DNA from: Bos javanicus
Taxonomy: Eukaryota > Chordata > Mammalia > Artiodactyla > Bovidae
Direction of reading: 5' to 3'
Length of the DNA stretch: 64,000 bases
NCBI RefSeq assembly: GCF_032452875.1
Contig: NC_083883.1
Span: forward strand, 52,822,698-52,886,697
Below are positions 32,594 to 43,804 of this stretch, piece by piece. A program made the position numbers and the translations under genes. The notes beneath the pieces were generated by a model that searched no databases, was not told the DNA's origin, and saw only the letters and a program-made list of their open reading frames with translations. Position 1 is the first letter of the stretch; each line of letters opens with the position of its first letter.

Positions 32594-32809
32594 CTGAAAG
32601 GATGATGAAAGCATGGGCTTGCTGCTAATGTGATCATCATGCCCTCTGGGGGAACTCTTCTGGGTGGGGTGGTGCTAATGGCAGTGGGGGAGTCCTTGAG
32701 GGGTAGGGACAGCTGCGGCCCCGTGGCAGGGGTCATGGGCATACACAGGGTGGAGATAAACTCACAGGGAGATACCCCTTAAGGGAAGGGGCTGAGCTCT
32801 GCACCCTGG

Positions 32810-33005
32810 GCTCAACTATGTCCTATCACAGACTCCAATCCCAGCTCGGTCCCTAGCAAGATGTGTGACCCTGGGAAAGTGATTTCACTGCTCCGTGACT
32901 CAGTGTTCTCATCTGTCAAATGGGGATGATGGTACCTGTACTGCAGCACAGAGTTATTGTGGGAATTCAAAATATTTGGAATAGTGCTTACAGGTCTGTG
33001 AGTGT
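32810..33005. repeat. MIR remnant
   Basis: AAGATGTGTGACCCTGGGAA, CATCTGTCAAATGGGGATGA and GGAATAGTGCTTAC are a well-preserved MIR. Confidence 0.8.
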
Positions 33006-33041
33006 GGTAAATATTGGTGTGACCTATAAAAGGTGGGTGGG

Positions 33042-33198
33042 GAATTTCCTGGTGGTCCAGTGGCTAAGTCTCCTTGCTCTCAATGGAGGGCATCCAGGTT
33101 TGATCCCTGGTCAGGGACCTAGATCCCACATGCTGCAATGAAGATAGAGGATCCCACGTACAGCAATTAAGATCTTGTGCAACCAAAAAAATAAATAT
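33042..33198 (+). mobile_element. CHR-type SINE
   Basis: GGAATTTCCTGGTGGTCCAG head, GGTTTGATCCCTGGTCAGGG, and a tail ending AAATAAATATAT. Confidence 0.88.
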
Positions 33199-34279
33199 AT
33201 TTTTTAAAAGGTGAACGGGAATATCTGCCATGAAGCCTCCTTCTAAGACTCCACGAAAGGTCTTTGGTCAGTGTTATTACTGGGTTTATCATCATAACTA
33301 TTTGTCATCACCACTTTGAGCACACCCACTGGTGGAAACTTCTCTAGAGGCTTGCTCAGCAACGTCTATTAAGAATCGCAGCCTGCAAAAGAAAGCGTTT
33401 GAAGTGCAGAAGCTTGCTTGTCTAATCCTCCCTTGCTTGGGTAACGGGGCAAGCTGAGGTGAGCCTGGGAGTGCTTGATGCTACCATCTGCTGGCAAGTG
33501 TGGGCCTTGCAGCTGCTCCTTTCAGGGACACACCTAGTCATTTCAGGGACATACCTACTGAGCCCAGGGCTCTGGCACCAACAGGAAACCAGGCAAATGC
33601 TTATAAATAAATGGAAAGACTTTGTGCTGAAATAAATCCCATGGGCCGTGTTGATTAGGGATCTGACAAGGCGGATCACAGAGATGTAATAAAAGACCCA
33701 GAAGAGCTCTTTGGAGCTTTCCTCTGAGTAGAGTATACAGAGGTAGAGCGACTACCCAGCTCTGGTACCTTGGAAAAGCCACCTCTCTGGGGCCTTAGTT
33801 TCCTTCCAGATCTAAACATGCTCTGACTTGTATTTCAGCTGCATTTCCATACACCACAGAAGCCAAGTCCAACTCTGGACTCTGCCCTTATCTGTGTTCT
33901 CCACGAACAGCCCCCCATTCCCACTCCTGAGCCTCAGGCAACTTCACGGGCTGCCCTGCTCCCTCCGTCACGCCTGGTGCTCTCCACGCCTGTCCTCCAC
34001 CCCTCTCAGGTGACATGCTGGGCTGTGGCAGCTGGCCTCCTCGCCTCTAGTTTAGCGCCTTGCGGTACTGTGAGGGTTAGCCAGCTGTAGGGCAGCTCTG
34101 ACCTACAGAACTTTCTACAACGATACAGATGCTCTGACTCTGTATCATCTAATACAGCAGCCACAAACCACATCTGGTGATCCAGCGCTCGAAACACGGG
34201 CTGGTGTGATCGAGGAAATGAATTTCAAAGTGTATTTAATTTTGATTAATATCAGTGTGAACAGTAGCACGTGGCTGTT
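33199..34279. other. Intron F-G, unassigned stretch
   Basis: No exon or confident repeat seen. Confidence 0.45.
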
Positions 34280-34480
34280 GGCTACACAATAGTGATTGGA
34301 GTCAGACCAACCTGGAGTCAGCCAAAACTATGCGACTGGGCTAGTTACACTGCTAGTTAACAAGTGGTCTTGACTTTCTCATCTGTAAAATGGGGAGGAT
34401 GATCTCTAGGTCATGACGCTGTTGTGAAGAGGGAAAAGAGATGAAATGTTTGGTGGTGATGCCCAGTCCATGAGAAACTG
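34280..34480. repeat. MIR remnant
   Basis: TTCTCATCTGTAAAATGGGG and a following AGGATGATCTCTAGGTCATG region fit MIR. Confidence 0.7.
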
Positions 34481-35280
34481 CAGCTATTATTTTCACCATT
34501 ATTAGCTGCGAATGTCACATACTGGTTCTCTGTTCAGAGGCCCTGGTAGCGCCCCGCTGCCTGTGTGCAATAGAGCCTGAGTGCCAGAACTAGCACAAAA
34601 CACCAAGCCAGGGATTCAAGAAGCCCTGATGAGCTCTGAACAAGGCAAAGAAAAATGAATCCACACCTAGATAAATCATAATAAGACTGCTGGAAATCCA
34701 GGGAAAAGGAAATCTTAAAAGCAGCCAGAGAAAAAGACAGGTTTTGCAAAGGTGCATCAATAAGGCTTACAGATGACTTCTAAATAGAAATAACAGGAGC
34801 CAAAAAACAGCAGTGACATACCTAATGCTGTTTCTAATGTGCTGAAAGAAAAGAACTGCTATTGTAGAATTCAATAGGCAGTCAAATGTGTTTTAAGAAT
34901 GAAGGTTAAATATCATTTCAAGATAGACACACAGACACATCTGCGACTGTCATCAACAGAGCTACAGTGAAGGAAAACACTAAAGGGTATTCTTCAGAGA
35001 CAAGAAAAATGAATGCAGATGGATGATCAGAGATGCAGAAAAGACAAGCAACAGTAAGAGTAACGTGTGCATATGATACTGACTATATAAAAATGCCAAT
35101 AATATCTTTGGGGGCTTTATTAATAACTATAGAGAGGAGTTTAGAAAATGACAGCAATGACTTACAAATTTGGAGGGGTTAAGTGAAGTCAGGGTGTTCT
35201 AAATTCACTACATTGTCAAGGAGAAGGGCATAATTATCAACTAATACTACATCTTGGTAAGTTAAGAATGTACATTGTAA

Positions 35281-35478
35281 GTACTTCTGTGGTGGTCCAG
35301 TGGCTAAGACTCTGCGCTCCCAATGCCAAGGGCCCAGGTTCAATTCCTGGTCAGGGAACTAGATTCCACATGCCACAAATGGAGAGTTTGCATGCTGCAA
35401 CTGAAGATCGAACGTGCCACAGTGACGATCTGCAACTAAAACCCAGCCCAGCCAAAGAAATACATTCATTAATTAAAA
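35281..35478 (+). mobile_element. CHR-type SINE with 17-bp target duplication
   Basis: The flanks 35264-35280 and 35479-35495 (AAGAATG.AC.TTGTAA) match with two mismatches. Confidence 0.93.
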
Positions 35479-35874
35479 AAGAATGCACGTTGTAATCTTT
35501 AGGATGACCACTAAGAGAGCAATGGAAGCGTGAAAAACTTAATTAATGTGAGATCTTTGCAAGTCAAGGATAAAATGCTATTGTCTTACTATGGTTAAAA
35601 GGATAGTAAAAAAGTGAAATGTTTCCAAGCTAATAGAGGGGGAAGGTGGAATGACAGAAAACCATCAACTCAAAAGGAGGCAAGAAAGGAGAGAAAAAGC
35701 AATATAGTTACAGAGAGTACAACTGGCACTGGGCAAGAGAGTAGATTTAAATCCCAGTGTATGAGTGATTAGATAACATAAACGGACTGAAAGTAAAAGA
35801 CTGTCAAACTGGGTTTTGTAAAAATGATATGCTATTTGGAAGCTATATGTCTAAAACTTAAAAATTGACAGAGA

Positions 35875-36162
35875 GGACTTCCCTGGTGGTCCAGTGGTTA
35901 AGAATCCATCTGCCAAAGCAGAGGACATGGGTTTGATCCCTGGTCCCGGGACAGTCCACATGCCACGGGGCAACTAAGCCCATGAGCCACAACTGCTGAG
36001 CCCTTGCAGTCCAAAGCCCATGCTCCACACAAGAAGCCACTGCAATGAGAAGCCGGTGCCCCGTGACTAGAGAGCAGTCCCTGCTCACCACATCTAGAGG
36101 AAGCCTATGTGCAGTAATGAAGGCCCAGCACAGCCAAAAATAAACAAATAAATAAAATTTTA
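35875..36162 (+). mobile_element. CHR-type SINE with 15-bp target duplication
   Basis: AAAAATTGACAGAGA at 35860-35874 and AAAAATTAACAGAGA at 36163-36177. It is near full length with the CCACAACTGCTGAGCCC middle. Confidence 0.93.
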
Positions 36163-36680
36163 AAAAATTAACAGAGAAAGTATGAAAAAAATATGCTATG
36201 GAAACTCTAACCAACAGCAAGCCAGTGATGGTGCTACACGACAAATATGATGTTAAGGGGAAAACACTACTAGAGATGAAAAGAGACACTAAAAAAAAAA
36301 AAGGGACATTTTATGATGATCAAAAGTCTTGTTCTACTGGAAGTATTAGAATTCTAAATTTATATGCACATAGTAATACAACCTCACAATATATAAAGCA
36401 AAATTTGTCAATATTAAAAGAAGAAACACAAATCTACAATCATGATGAGATTAAAAAAAAAAATTCCCAATGACTGATAGAACACAAAGACACACACACA
36501 CACAAATCAATAAGAGTATTTAAGTTGGAACAACATCATTGACAAGCTTGATTTAATGGATCAATTCTTTCCTGGGTAATTTCATGATTGAAGGCAGTGG
36601 GTCGTGGTTACACACGGGAACTTTGGAGTCTGGCAGACCCAGCCTGGAGCGGTTGCCAAGACGACCCATCCCTGCCATAC

Positions 36681-36785
36681 CTTGCTCTTTTCCCGAAGTG
36701 TCTTAGAGATCAGGCTCTGCTCCGTACTGCTCCTCTTCAACTCCTCCCTGAGCTTTCTCACTTCTTTCTCCATGCCGTGGATTTG
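36681..36785 (-). CDS. FHAD1: FHAD1 exon F: coiled coil
   Basis: The exon is 105 bp, 35 codons, phase 0 to 0. It begins QIHGMEKEVRKLREELKRS and ends TLREKSK. The acceptor is TTTCTTAG and the donor GCAAG|GTATGG. The sequence is highly charged with heptad leucines (KEVRKLREELKRSS), typical coiled coil. An in-frame Met early in the exon makes it look like a gene start, but the splice acceptor and the seamless join to exon E show that it is internal. An ancient L1 remnant ends about 200 bp below its donor. Confidence 0.94.
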
Positions 36786-37811
36786 CTAAGAAAGTGTCAA
36801 CAGCAGGGAAGTCAACTTCGTAACTCACCTCACCCAGTTCGTTAAGGTGGAAACCTAGTCTGAGATCAGGTTAATTCTTTCCCTTGGGAGATGCTTCTAC
36901 ATCTTTAAAGCAAAGTAGGGTTTCTTTCAAGAGATGCATTGAAAGTGCAGGGTGAGGGAAAATTTGAGTTTCTTTTGAAGATCAGCATGGATTCTGGATT
37001 CAACAGTACAAGGGACACATTCACTCATTAGATTCTCCTTCCTTGGAATATATTTTGAGTTCAGTCTAAATAGGGGTTATTTGGAAGACACCATGGGCAG
37101 AGCTTGGAAGAAAAGAACAATGAGCTTTTTCTTTTTGTTCCCATTTGAGACAGAGAATAGCAGTGCCCCTGAGAGAAGAAAATGGCCTCGACAGATGGAA
37201 AATACATGCTTAGTGATGTTCTCGAGGACTTGACTGGCGCGGAGGGTGAACATTCACATTTAGTGCTCATCTTTTCATTGTACTAATTTTTATATTCACC
37301 TTCCATACAAAGCCAATGATACGTCTGCATTTTATTTTGTTTTTATGAACTGCTGTAAAACTGAATGAATCAATATTTAAGAAACAATACTTAAGGAGGA
37401 GTTTCATGTTAATAACAGAGCCCATGGCTGTGATAAAACTTGAGACAGTAGATCATGAAAGTTTGGGCATCACAAGTCCAGGGGTAGGCACCATGGTGAA
37501 TTTCTAGTAGCATCTAGTGGCCACTGGGCCACCTTTTGTCCCAGTCTCCAGCCCAACTCTAGCCCAGTTCCAGGGGCTGATAAGGGGCCTAGAGCCAACT
37601 GTCCATGAAATCCTAGGAGAGCATGTTTTCCAAGGTTTTCTACCCATCTCTTTGAGGCAAGCAAATCAAAGAATTACATTAATTACATTAACAGACACCC
37701 ATAAAGCCCCAGAGTTTGTACTAGCTAAAGGGCCAAGGAACCCCTCCAAAGCCCTGAAGGTCAAAGTCTAGGCTTTCCATGGACACCCAGGGGTGAGGAG
37801 CTTCAACGCAC
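36786..37811. other. Intron E-F
   Basis: No recognised repeat beyond a short possible MER20 piece near 37500. No coding signal on either strand. Confidence 0.45.
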
Positions 37812-37901
37812 AGTTTTGTAGAGTTTTAGTTCTTTCTCTTGGGCCTCCAGGTTCTCCTTCTGGGCATCTTCCTTCTTTAACTCTTCTTTCAGCACTGAGC
37901 A
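37812..37901 (-). CDS. FHAD1: FHAD1 exon E: coiled coil, weak donor
   Basis: The exon is 90 bp, 30 codons, phase 0 to 0. It begins CSVLKEELKKEDAQKE and ends KELKLYKT. The acceptor TTTCTCCCCAG is strong. The donor is AAACT|GTGCGT: the usual AG before the cut is replaced by CT and position +4 is C, so the site looks weak. Because the exon is a multiple of three, skipping would remove 30 residues without a frameshift. It is too short for ordinary ORF thresholds and was found by extending the frame from exons D and F. Confidence 0.92.
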
Positions 37902-38862
37902 CTGGGGAGAAAAATAACCAGGTCACGTGGGCTTGACTGGGGGCCCTAAGTCCCTATGTGCGTGCCCAAGACTGTCTTCTGCTGTTTAACTCCATCACAC
38001 CCTGCATCATGAGAGGCCAGACCGCCTGTGTGACGGAAGCACGGGGATCCTGTGGTTGTTCCTGGTTCACCCCTCTTGTGAGTTTTGACAAATAAAGTGT
38101 CTAAATTGCCCTTCAAAAGCCAGCCAACTGCACCACAGGGAGAGTCCAGACTCGCAGAGGCTGGTACTTAGTGGAGGAATTGAGCCGCTTTCACTCAGTG
38201 AGCATCGAGAGTGGTGAGGGAGGGCCAGTGAGTTTGGGTGGATCTTAGTGCTTTCGTGCAGGTTCCATCTCAAAGACACGACTGCCCTGCTGGTCACAGA
38301 GTGGTAAACAGAGCTGCCTTTTCCGAGGGCATTTTGGCAACAGACATTAAGAGCATAAGGATGGACGTGCCTTCTTTCGACCCAGAAATTCCCACTTTAG
38401 ACATGTACCCTAAGGACAATGATTAGAGAAATCAGTGAATCTGTAGCTTCAAGGATGTTCTCCATAGAACTGTCAGTAACAGTGGGGAAAAAAAAACAAG
38501 TGTTGTTTATAACAGGAGATCACCTTATAACACTGTGTACATCTAGGAGAAAGTGTGTGGCTTTTAAGACCAACGATAAAGCGTTGATTTATTAGCATGG
38601 GGAAGTCATTGTGTTTATGATTTTAAAAAATATGCATAGTGTAAATTCACTGTAAAATAACTGACTGCTTGATTTCTAGGTAATATATAGAAACAAGACT
38701 GGAAGAACCCAGAGGAAAAGTGACCTCACTCCAAGGTCAATAAGGAAGGGGAAATGGGGACATAAGCAAATAGATGCAGGTGGGAGGTGGAAGAGCCAAG
38801 CAGGGGCTGTCTTTGCATATTCCTTCTACTAAGCACCAGCTCTGCAACCCCTCCCCGTCCCC

Positions 38863-38863
<1 letters not shown>

Positions 38864-38902
<39 letters not shown>
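38864..38902. repeat. (CA)n microsatellite, about 20 perfect units
   Basis: An uninterrupted CA run; the length suggests it is polymorphic. Confidence 0.97.
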
Positions 38903-38904
<2 letters not shown>

Positions 38905-39039
38905 CCTCTCACCTAAAACAGCGAGTGCACATGCCTAGGAGGGCACTCTGCTTGGCAGAAACAAAGGCAGAGGCATTGCCCAGGTGGCTGACTGAGGCAG
39001 AGGCAGAGGAGCACTGCTAAAACCAGGCTCCCGTGTCTT

Positions 39040-39170
39040 GGAAAACGATTTTGTCACTCCCATTTCGCAGATAGGGAAATAAAGGCCAAATAAGTTACAG
39101 TAAGAGAAAGCTCTGGGATTGGACCCAGGTCTGTCTGACTCCAAAGCTCGTGCCTTTTGCCGGTTCCATA
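39040..39170. repeat. MIR remnant
   Basis: CCCATTTCGCAGATAGGGAA, then GGATTGGACCCAGGTCTGTC and TGACTCCAAAGCTCGTGCC. Confidence 0.75.
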
Positions 39171-39824
39171 TTCCGTGTAGTACTACGCACCAGTATCGTG
39201 CCTTTTCCTTGGAACCTCAGGATGTTTCCACCCCACACCCGTGCAGCCCTGGCTAATCCATCAGACAGCTGCTGGGAATCTCTGAGTTACGACCTGAGAT
39301 GAAAGCTATGAGGTTTTACCTTGACTGGCAGAAACAGATGCATTATACAAATACTGAGAAATCTTATCCTATAGAGTCACGATCCTAAAGTTGGCATGGA
39401 AGGCAAGATTTGCAAATAAAGTTCCATTTAAAAAACTCTTCACTTGCCTACCAAGTCTAGGGAAGAAATGAGAGTTTGTGTGTTTGCATCTGGATCTTCA
39501 AACGTTCTGATTTGAAGGCAGTTATGAGAACCAGTGGTGCTGGGACCGTGATGGAGCCCTGTGGGTTGTCCTTGCTCACAGAGATATTTTATTCTGTTTT
39601 ACATTAAGCTGTGCAGTAGCAATATATGCTAATAAGTGTGTTTGTTCCTGGGGTTTATTTATCATAGGGGTTAAAAAATGTTTGCTGCATTTGAAAATAT
39701 ATCATGCTATTCTGAGCCACATACTGTACTTTAAAAGCTGCCAAGAAGTTGACTTCTCTGCAGACACCTGACTGCACCGTGTCTGCTTTTCGAAGCTACA
39801 CTTTGATGATGACCCGACACTCAC

Positions 39825-39955
39825 TCTGGAGTTGAGGGCTTCAAGCTGGTGATCCTTTTCTTTGTTCTCACTTTTTAGTTGATTCACCTCCTGTTTTAGT
39901 TGTTGAACTTGCTCATCCTTTGCTAACATATCTTTTTGCAAAGATGACACCATCT
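39825..39955 (-). CDS. FHAD1: FHAD1 exon D: coiled coil
   Basis: The exon is 131 bp: two bases finishing a Glu codon, then 43 codons. It begins MVSSLQKDMLAKDEQVQQL and ends HQLEALNSR, leaving in phase 0. The acceptor TTTGCAG is followed by a second AG two bases on; only the first keeps the frame from exon C. The donor is CCAGA|GTGAGT, with A rather than G at the last exon base but a strong intron side. Heptads of Leu, Val and Ile among Lys, Gln and Glu are plain, so this is continuous coiled coil. It lines up closely with my memory of human FHAD1. Confidence 0.95.
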
Positions 39956-40518
39956 CTGCAAAACAAAAACTCACAGGTCAAAAGGGCAGGAAGGACTCCT
40001 GGCATCACCACGGCTGTTAGCCAAGTTTCAGACAAGAACCTCCAAGCCCAGGGCCAGCCTTCCTAGAACTGCGGAGGTTGTTGCCAAGAATCCCAGAGCA
40101 AGAACGGGAATGAGACCAGAGACCATGGAACGTGGTTTGAGGCATCAGGGAGAATGAGGGGCAGTCAGCGAGCACCAGTGGGAGGAGAAGCCTTTGGGGG
40201 CCCCTGGTGGGCACAGGCTGGGCAGAGCCGAGAGGAGAGGCCATGCCCAGGGCTTGGGAAGCAAAGGCCCAGCACAGGTGAAGTCCAGGAACTCTTCTCC
40301 AGAGCCCAGGAGGCAGACTTGCGGCAGAGCGGACTGCTGGGCACTCTCGGCGGGGCGGCCAGCTTCACACTTATGTGAGTTTGGCCCTGTCCTAACCCCT
40401 TATTAGCTTGGCGGTCTTGGACAAGTTATTTCACCTCCCACTGCATGTCCTGCACAGAGTTATTGAAAGGGTCAAGTGAGATGGCCTGTCCTAAGAACAT
40501 AAAGTGACTAACTTATAT

Positions 40519-40680
40519 TTGTTGTTGTTGTTCAGTCACTAAATCGTGTCTGACTCTTTGCGACGCCATGGACTGCAGCATGCCAGGCTTCTCTGACCTC
40601 CACCATGTCCTGGAGATTGCTCAAACTCATGTCCACTGAGTCAGTGATGCCAACCAACCATCTCATCCTCTGTCACCCCC
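40519..40680 (-). mobile_element. BovB 3' tail fragment
   Basis: (GTT)n at the low end, then CAGTCACTAAATCGTGTCTG and GCCAACCAACCATCTCATCC. Confidence 0.85.
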
Positions 40681-40689
40681 CTATATGGC

Positions 40690-41225
40690 ACTCACCATGT
40701 TTCACGACAGCCAGTTTCCAGCATGGCCCCCATGATCCCTGCCTCCTGGAATTCATGCCCTTGTGTGGCCCCTCCCACCCTGAATAGGGCTGACATGGGT
40801 AACCCACATGATGCTGCGGAAATGATGCAATGTGACCTCCCAGGCTGGGTCATTAAAGACACTGTGGCTTCCTCTTTGCTCTCTCTTGCAGCGCTCACTC
40901 TGGGGGAAGCCACACTCCGTGTTGTGAAGACACTCAAGCAGCCCTTGGGAGAAGTACGTGTGATAAGAGGCTGAGGCCTCCAGCCAACAGCCACATGGGC
41001 AGCAACTCTGAAAGGGGTTCCTCCCGCTTCCGATAAGGCTTTCAATGACATGACTGATGCCCCAGATGACATCTTGACTCCAATTCAAGAGAATTAAGTT
41101 ACACACCCCTCCATCCCAAATTCCTGTACTGCAGAAACTGGGTGAGATAATAAATATCAGCTGTTGTTTTACCTGTTACATTTTGGGATAACTTGCTATA
41201 CAGCAATAGATAACTACTCTGTTAC
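40690..41225 (+). mobile_element. MaLR/ERVL-type LTR
   Basis: ATGATCCCTGCCTCCTGGAA, GAGGCCTCCAGCCAACAGCC, GTGAGATAATAAATATCAGC and GCAATAGATAACTA are in LTR order, including an AATAAA polyadenylation-like motif. There is no internal viral coding sequence next to it. Confidence 0.65.
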
Positions 41226-41365
41226 TGAATTATCACTTTGGAGAAAAGTGGGAAGTGAAAGTGAAAGTTGCTCACTTTTCAAGCTGGTGGAAGATTCAAC
41301 TTCCAGTGGACTTGGAGCCTCATTATATGCTCACTGTAATGCAATAGCTAAGTGACACACCCAGC

Positions 41366-41521
41366 AGCAACAGAGGATGAGATGGTTGGATGGTATCACC
41401 GCTTCAACGGACATGAACTTGGGCAAACTCCAGGAGATGGTGAAGGACAGGGAAGCCTGGTGTGCTGCAGTCCATGGGGTTTTGAAGAGTCAGATACAAC
41501 TTGGTGACTGAACAACAACAA
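41366..41521 (+). mobile_element. BovB 3' tail fragment
   Basis: GGATGAGATGGTTGGATGGT, GGAGATGGTGAAGGACAGGG and GGTGACTGAACAACAACAAC. Confidence 0.85.
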
Positions 41522-42054
41522 CACACCCACCAGTACCATCACAGTTCTGAGGTCAATCATACAAGGTCAGAACGTGGGCAGTGGCCCAATTTCTGGAAAT
41601 CACTGCCCCTTCCCTGAAATATTTGGAATAATCCTCCCATTCATTAGCGTATGAAATTACCCAGCCCATAAAAATTAACCACCTCATATTTCAGGGCTGC
41701 TCACCTTCTGCGATGGCCCATACTCTCTGCCTGTGGAGTGTGTTTCTCTCTAAACAAATCCACTTCTTACCTATCACTTTGTCTCTCACTGAATTCTCTC
41801 TGTGACAAGACATCAAGAACCTGAGCTTTATTAATGAATAAATAAAGCCCAGATGTATGACCTCAATTAAAAGACTGTGTTCTGGCCTGGGTCCAAGTCC
41901 CACCTGAGTTGCCTGGTTTCACACCCACTCTGCTGATCTCCCTTGGGTCGCCACTGAGGCACTGGCCACCAAGTCACACAGTTTGCTTTCTCCACAGCAC
42001 GACCACTCTCTGAAGCAGGCTGTTCGTTTATTCGTCCTTTTCCTTCAGTGAGTA

Positions 42055-42152
42055 CAGGGTCTGACTGTCTTGCTCAGAGCTCTCTCCCCAGAGGCTAGAA
42101 CAGGGCCTGACACCTCGCAGGTGCTCAGTCAGCATGCTGAAGGAATGAAGGA
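42055..42152 (+). repeat. L2 LINE 3' end remnant
   Basis: TGACTGTCTTGCTCAGAGCT, GGCTAGAACAGGGCCTGACA and AGGTGCTCAGTCAGCATGCT. Confidence 0.7.
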
Positions 42153-42427
42153 ATCCAGGGAGCCCAGGCTCAGCCACAGCTGTGTGTGGGCTGCCCCCAC
42201 CTCCAAGCCCTTTACCAGGGAACCACCTCTGTTGGTCTCACTTGGGCTCGAGTGCACTCAGGTGAAAATGGGTGAGATGATGGGTACCCAAAGTGGTGAC
42301 CCCATTTTGTCCATGTTCTAGTTCACACTTGGGCAGGCTGGCTTGTGGAGCCACCCAAGTCACCCTATGTTCTATGTTCTCCCTGGCGGGGCCAGTGCTC
42401 AGGTGACCTCGTAGACAAGATATATGT

Positions 42428-42940
42428 GTGTGTGTGCTCAGTTGCTCAGTTGTGTCCAATTCTTTGTGACCCCCATAGACTGTAGCCCACCAGGCTCCTC
42501 TGCCCATGGAATTGTCCAGGCATAAATACTTGAGCAGTTGCCATTTCCTTCTCCAGAGGATCTTCCCAGACCAGGGATTGAACCTTGGTCTCCTACATCT
42601 CCTGTATTAGCAGATGGATTCTTTACCACTGAGCCAGCCACTTGGGATGGAGAAGGCACTGGCACCCCACTCCAGGACTCTTGCTTGGAAAATCCCATGG
42701 GCGGAGGAGCCTGGTGAGCTTCAGTCCATGGGGTCGCAAAGAGTTGGACACGACTGAGTGACTTCACTTTCACTTTTCACTTTCATGCATTGGAGAAGGA
42801 AATGGCAGCCCACTTCAGTGTTCTTGCCTGGAGAATCCCAGGGATGGGGGAGCCTGGTGGGCTGCTGTCTATGGGGTCGCACAGAGTCAGACAAGACTGA
42901 AGTGACTTAGCAGCAGCAGCAGCCACTTGGGAAGCCTGGT
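42428..42940 (-). mobile_element. Bov-tA SINE interrupted by Bov-A2
   Basis: Antisense Bov-tA runs to GAGCCAGCCACTTGGGA at 42647 and its last bases (AGCCACTTGGGAAGCC) return at 42921 after a Bov-A2 insertion. Confidence 0.9.
42648..42919 (+). mobile_element. Bov-A2 SINE inside a Bov-tA SINE
   Basis: A full dimer with an (AGC)n tail, flanked by CAGCCACTTGGGA at 42635-42647 and 42920-42932. The AGC tail makes the left edge of the 3' duplication slightly ambiguous. Confidence 0.93.
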
Positions 42941-43087
42941 CAAGATACAACATTCTCTCCAGTATTTATCAGGCCCTGCCCTAGGAAGTAGGTGGCAAGA
43001 AATCTGCACTGAGGGAGAATTCTAACTCACTGACACTGGTGGCCTGGTGGGTTGCTGAGATCCCTGAGGCTGCACCCAGGTCACGGG

Positions 43088-43264
43088 CACAGGTGCTGTG
43101 GTAGATTGGTGATGTCTGCAGGGGGAGGGAGGCAGGTGCAGTGATAGACTGGTGATGTCTGTGGGGGGAGGGAGGCAGGTGCAGTGATAGACTGGTGATG
43201 TCTGTGGGGGGAGGGAGGCAGGTGCAGTGATAGATTGGTGATGTCTGCAGGGGGAGGGAGGCAG
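43088..43264. repeat. Four-copy 43-bp minisatellite next to the exon C donor
   Basis: Copies start at 43102, 43145, 43188 and 43231, an exact 43-bp spacing. Units differ at a few sites: AGATTGG or AGACTGG, and CTGCAGGGGG or CTGTGGGGGG. Copies 1 and 4 share one form and copies 2 and 3 the other. The array ends about 30 bp from the exon C donor. On the transcript strand each unit is a C/T tract followed by CAG. Confidence 0.95.
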
Positions 43265-43294
43265 TTCTCAGGAGCAAATCCAGAAGGACCTCAC

Positions 43295-43418
43295 CTGAAG
43301 TGATGGCATTATCCCTCCTCAAGTTCTCACCCTGGTTCTTCAGGGACGTGATTTCCAGGTTCCTCTCAGACAGGGTTTGGCACAGCACCTGGCTGTAGCC
43401 TTGCTGCAGGGCACTGAT
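43295..43418 (-). CDS. FHAD1: FHAD1 exon C: coiled coil
   Basis: The exon is 124 bp, 41 codons plus one base, entering in phase 0 and leaving in phase 1. It reads ISALQQGYSQVLCQTLSERN, then EITSLKNQGENLRRDNAITS. The acceptor is TTCCCACAG and the donor TTCAG|GTGAGG. The next exon supplies AG to make a Glu codon. A 10.6-kb intron precedes it. About 30 bp beyond its donor begins a four-copy 43-bp minisatellite. The reading frame happens to stay open through the donor into that repeat, so naive ORF calling extends well past the real exon end. Confidence 0.94.
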
Positions 43419-43678
43419 CTGTGGGAACAGGCAACACACAGTCAGAGGGGGGTCAGCCGGCTTTGCAGGACACGCTTCTCCAGGGCTGGACAAAAAGAGT
43501 CGGGTTGATCTTGGGTTGGGGTGTTGGGGAAACCAAGCTTTTCAGTTATAACTGGTGGGAGAGATGGGAGGGTGCCTATCTTCAGTGACCACCGTGTCCT
43601 ATATCATCAAGACACAAACCTTACCTTTGTGGTCACCCAGGGGCTCAGGTGCCCTTGCCCTGGATCCCTTCCTGTGAC

Positions 43679-43804
43679 TGAGGCAGGAGGCAGATGGGCT
43701 TCAGGCTGGATACTTACAACCAGCCTTCTGTTTACATTTCCCAAGACAGGAGGTAGGTGGGCTCCAGGTTAGGCATTTACAACCAGCCTCCTGTTTGCAC
43801 TGTG
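43679..43804. repeat. 63-bp imperfect tandem duplication
   Basis: GGCAGATGGGCTTCAGGCTG and TTACAACCAGCCTTCTGTTT recur 63 bp later as GGTAGGTGGGCTCCAGGTTA and TTACAACCAGCCTCCTGTTT. Confidence 0.85.

Larger units (their letters stand above)
34610..36560 (+). mobile_element. Ancient L1 LINE with two CHR insertions
   Basis: AGCAGCCAGAGAAAAAGACA, AAGGGTATTCTTCAGAGACA and TTTATATGCACATAGTAATA recall the decayed ORF2 end of old L1s. Collinear sequence is interrupted at 35281-35478 and 35875-36162 by CHR SINEs with target duplications. No usable reading frame. Confidence 0.65.
37902..39824. other. Intron D-E
   Basis: Holds the (CA)n tract at 38864-38902 and a MIR at 39040-39170; the remainder is unassigned. 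Confidence 0.5.

Noticed and set aside
42981..43493. 170-codon minus-strand ORF
   Set aside because: It is exon C read through its acceptor and donor into intron; the Leu/Pro/His-rich part is the 43-bp minisatellite.
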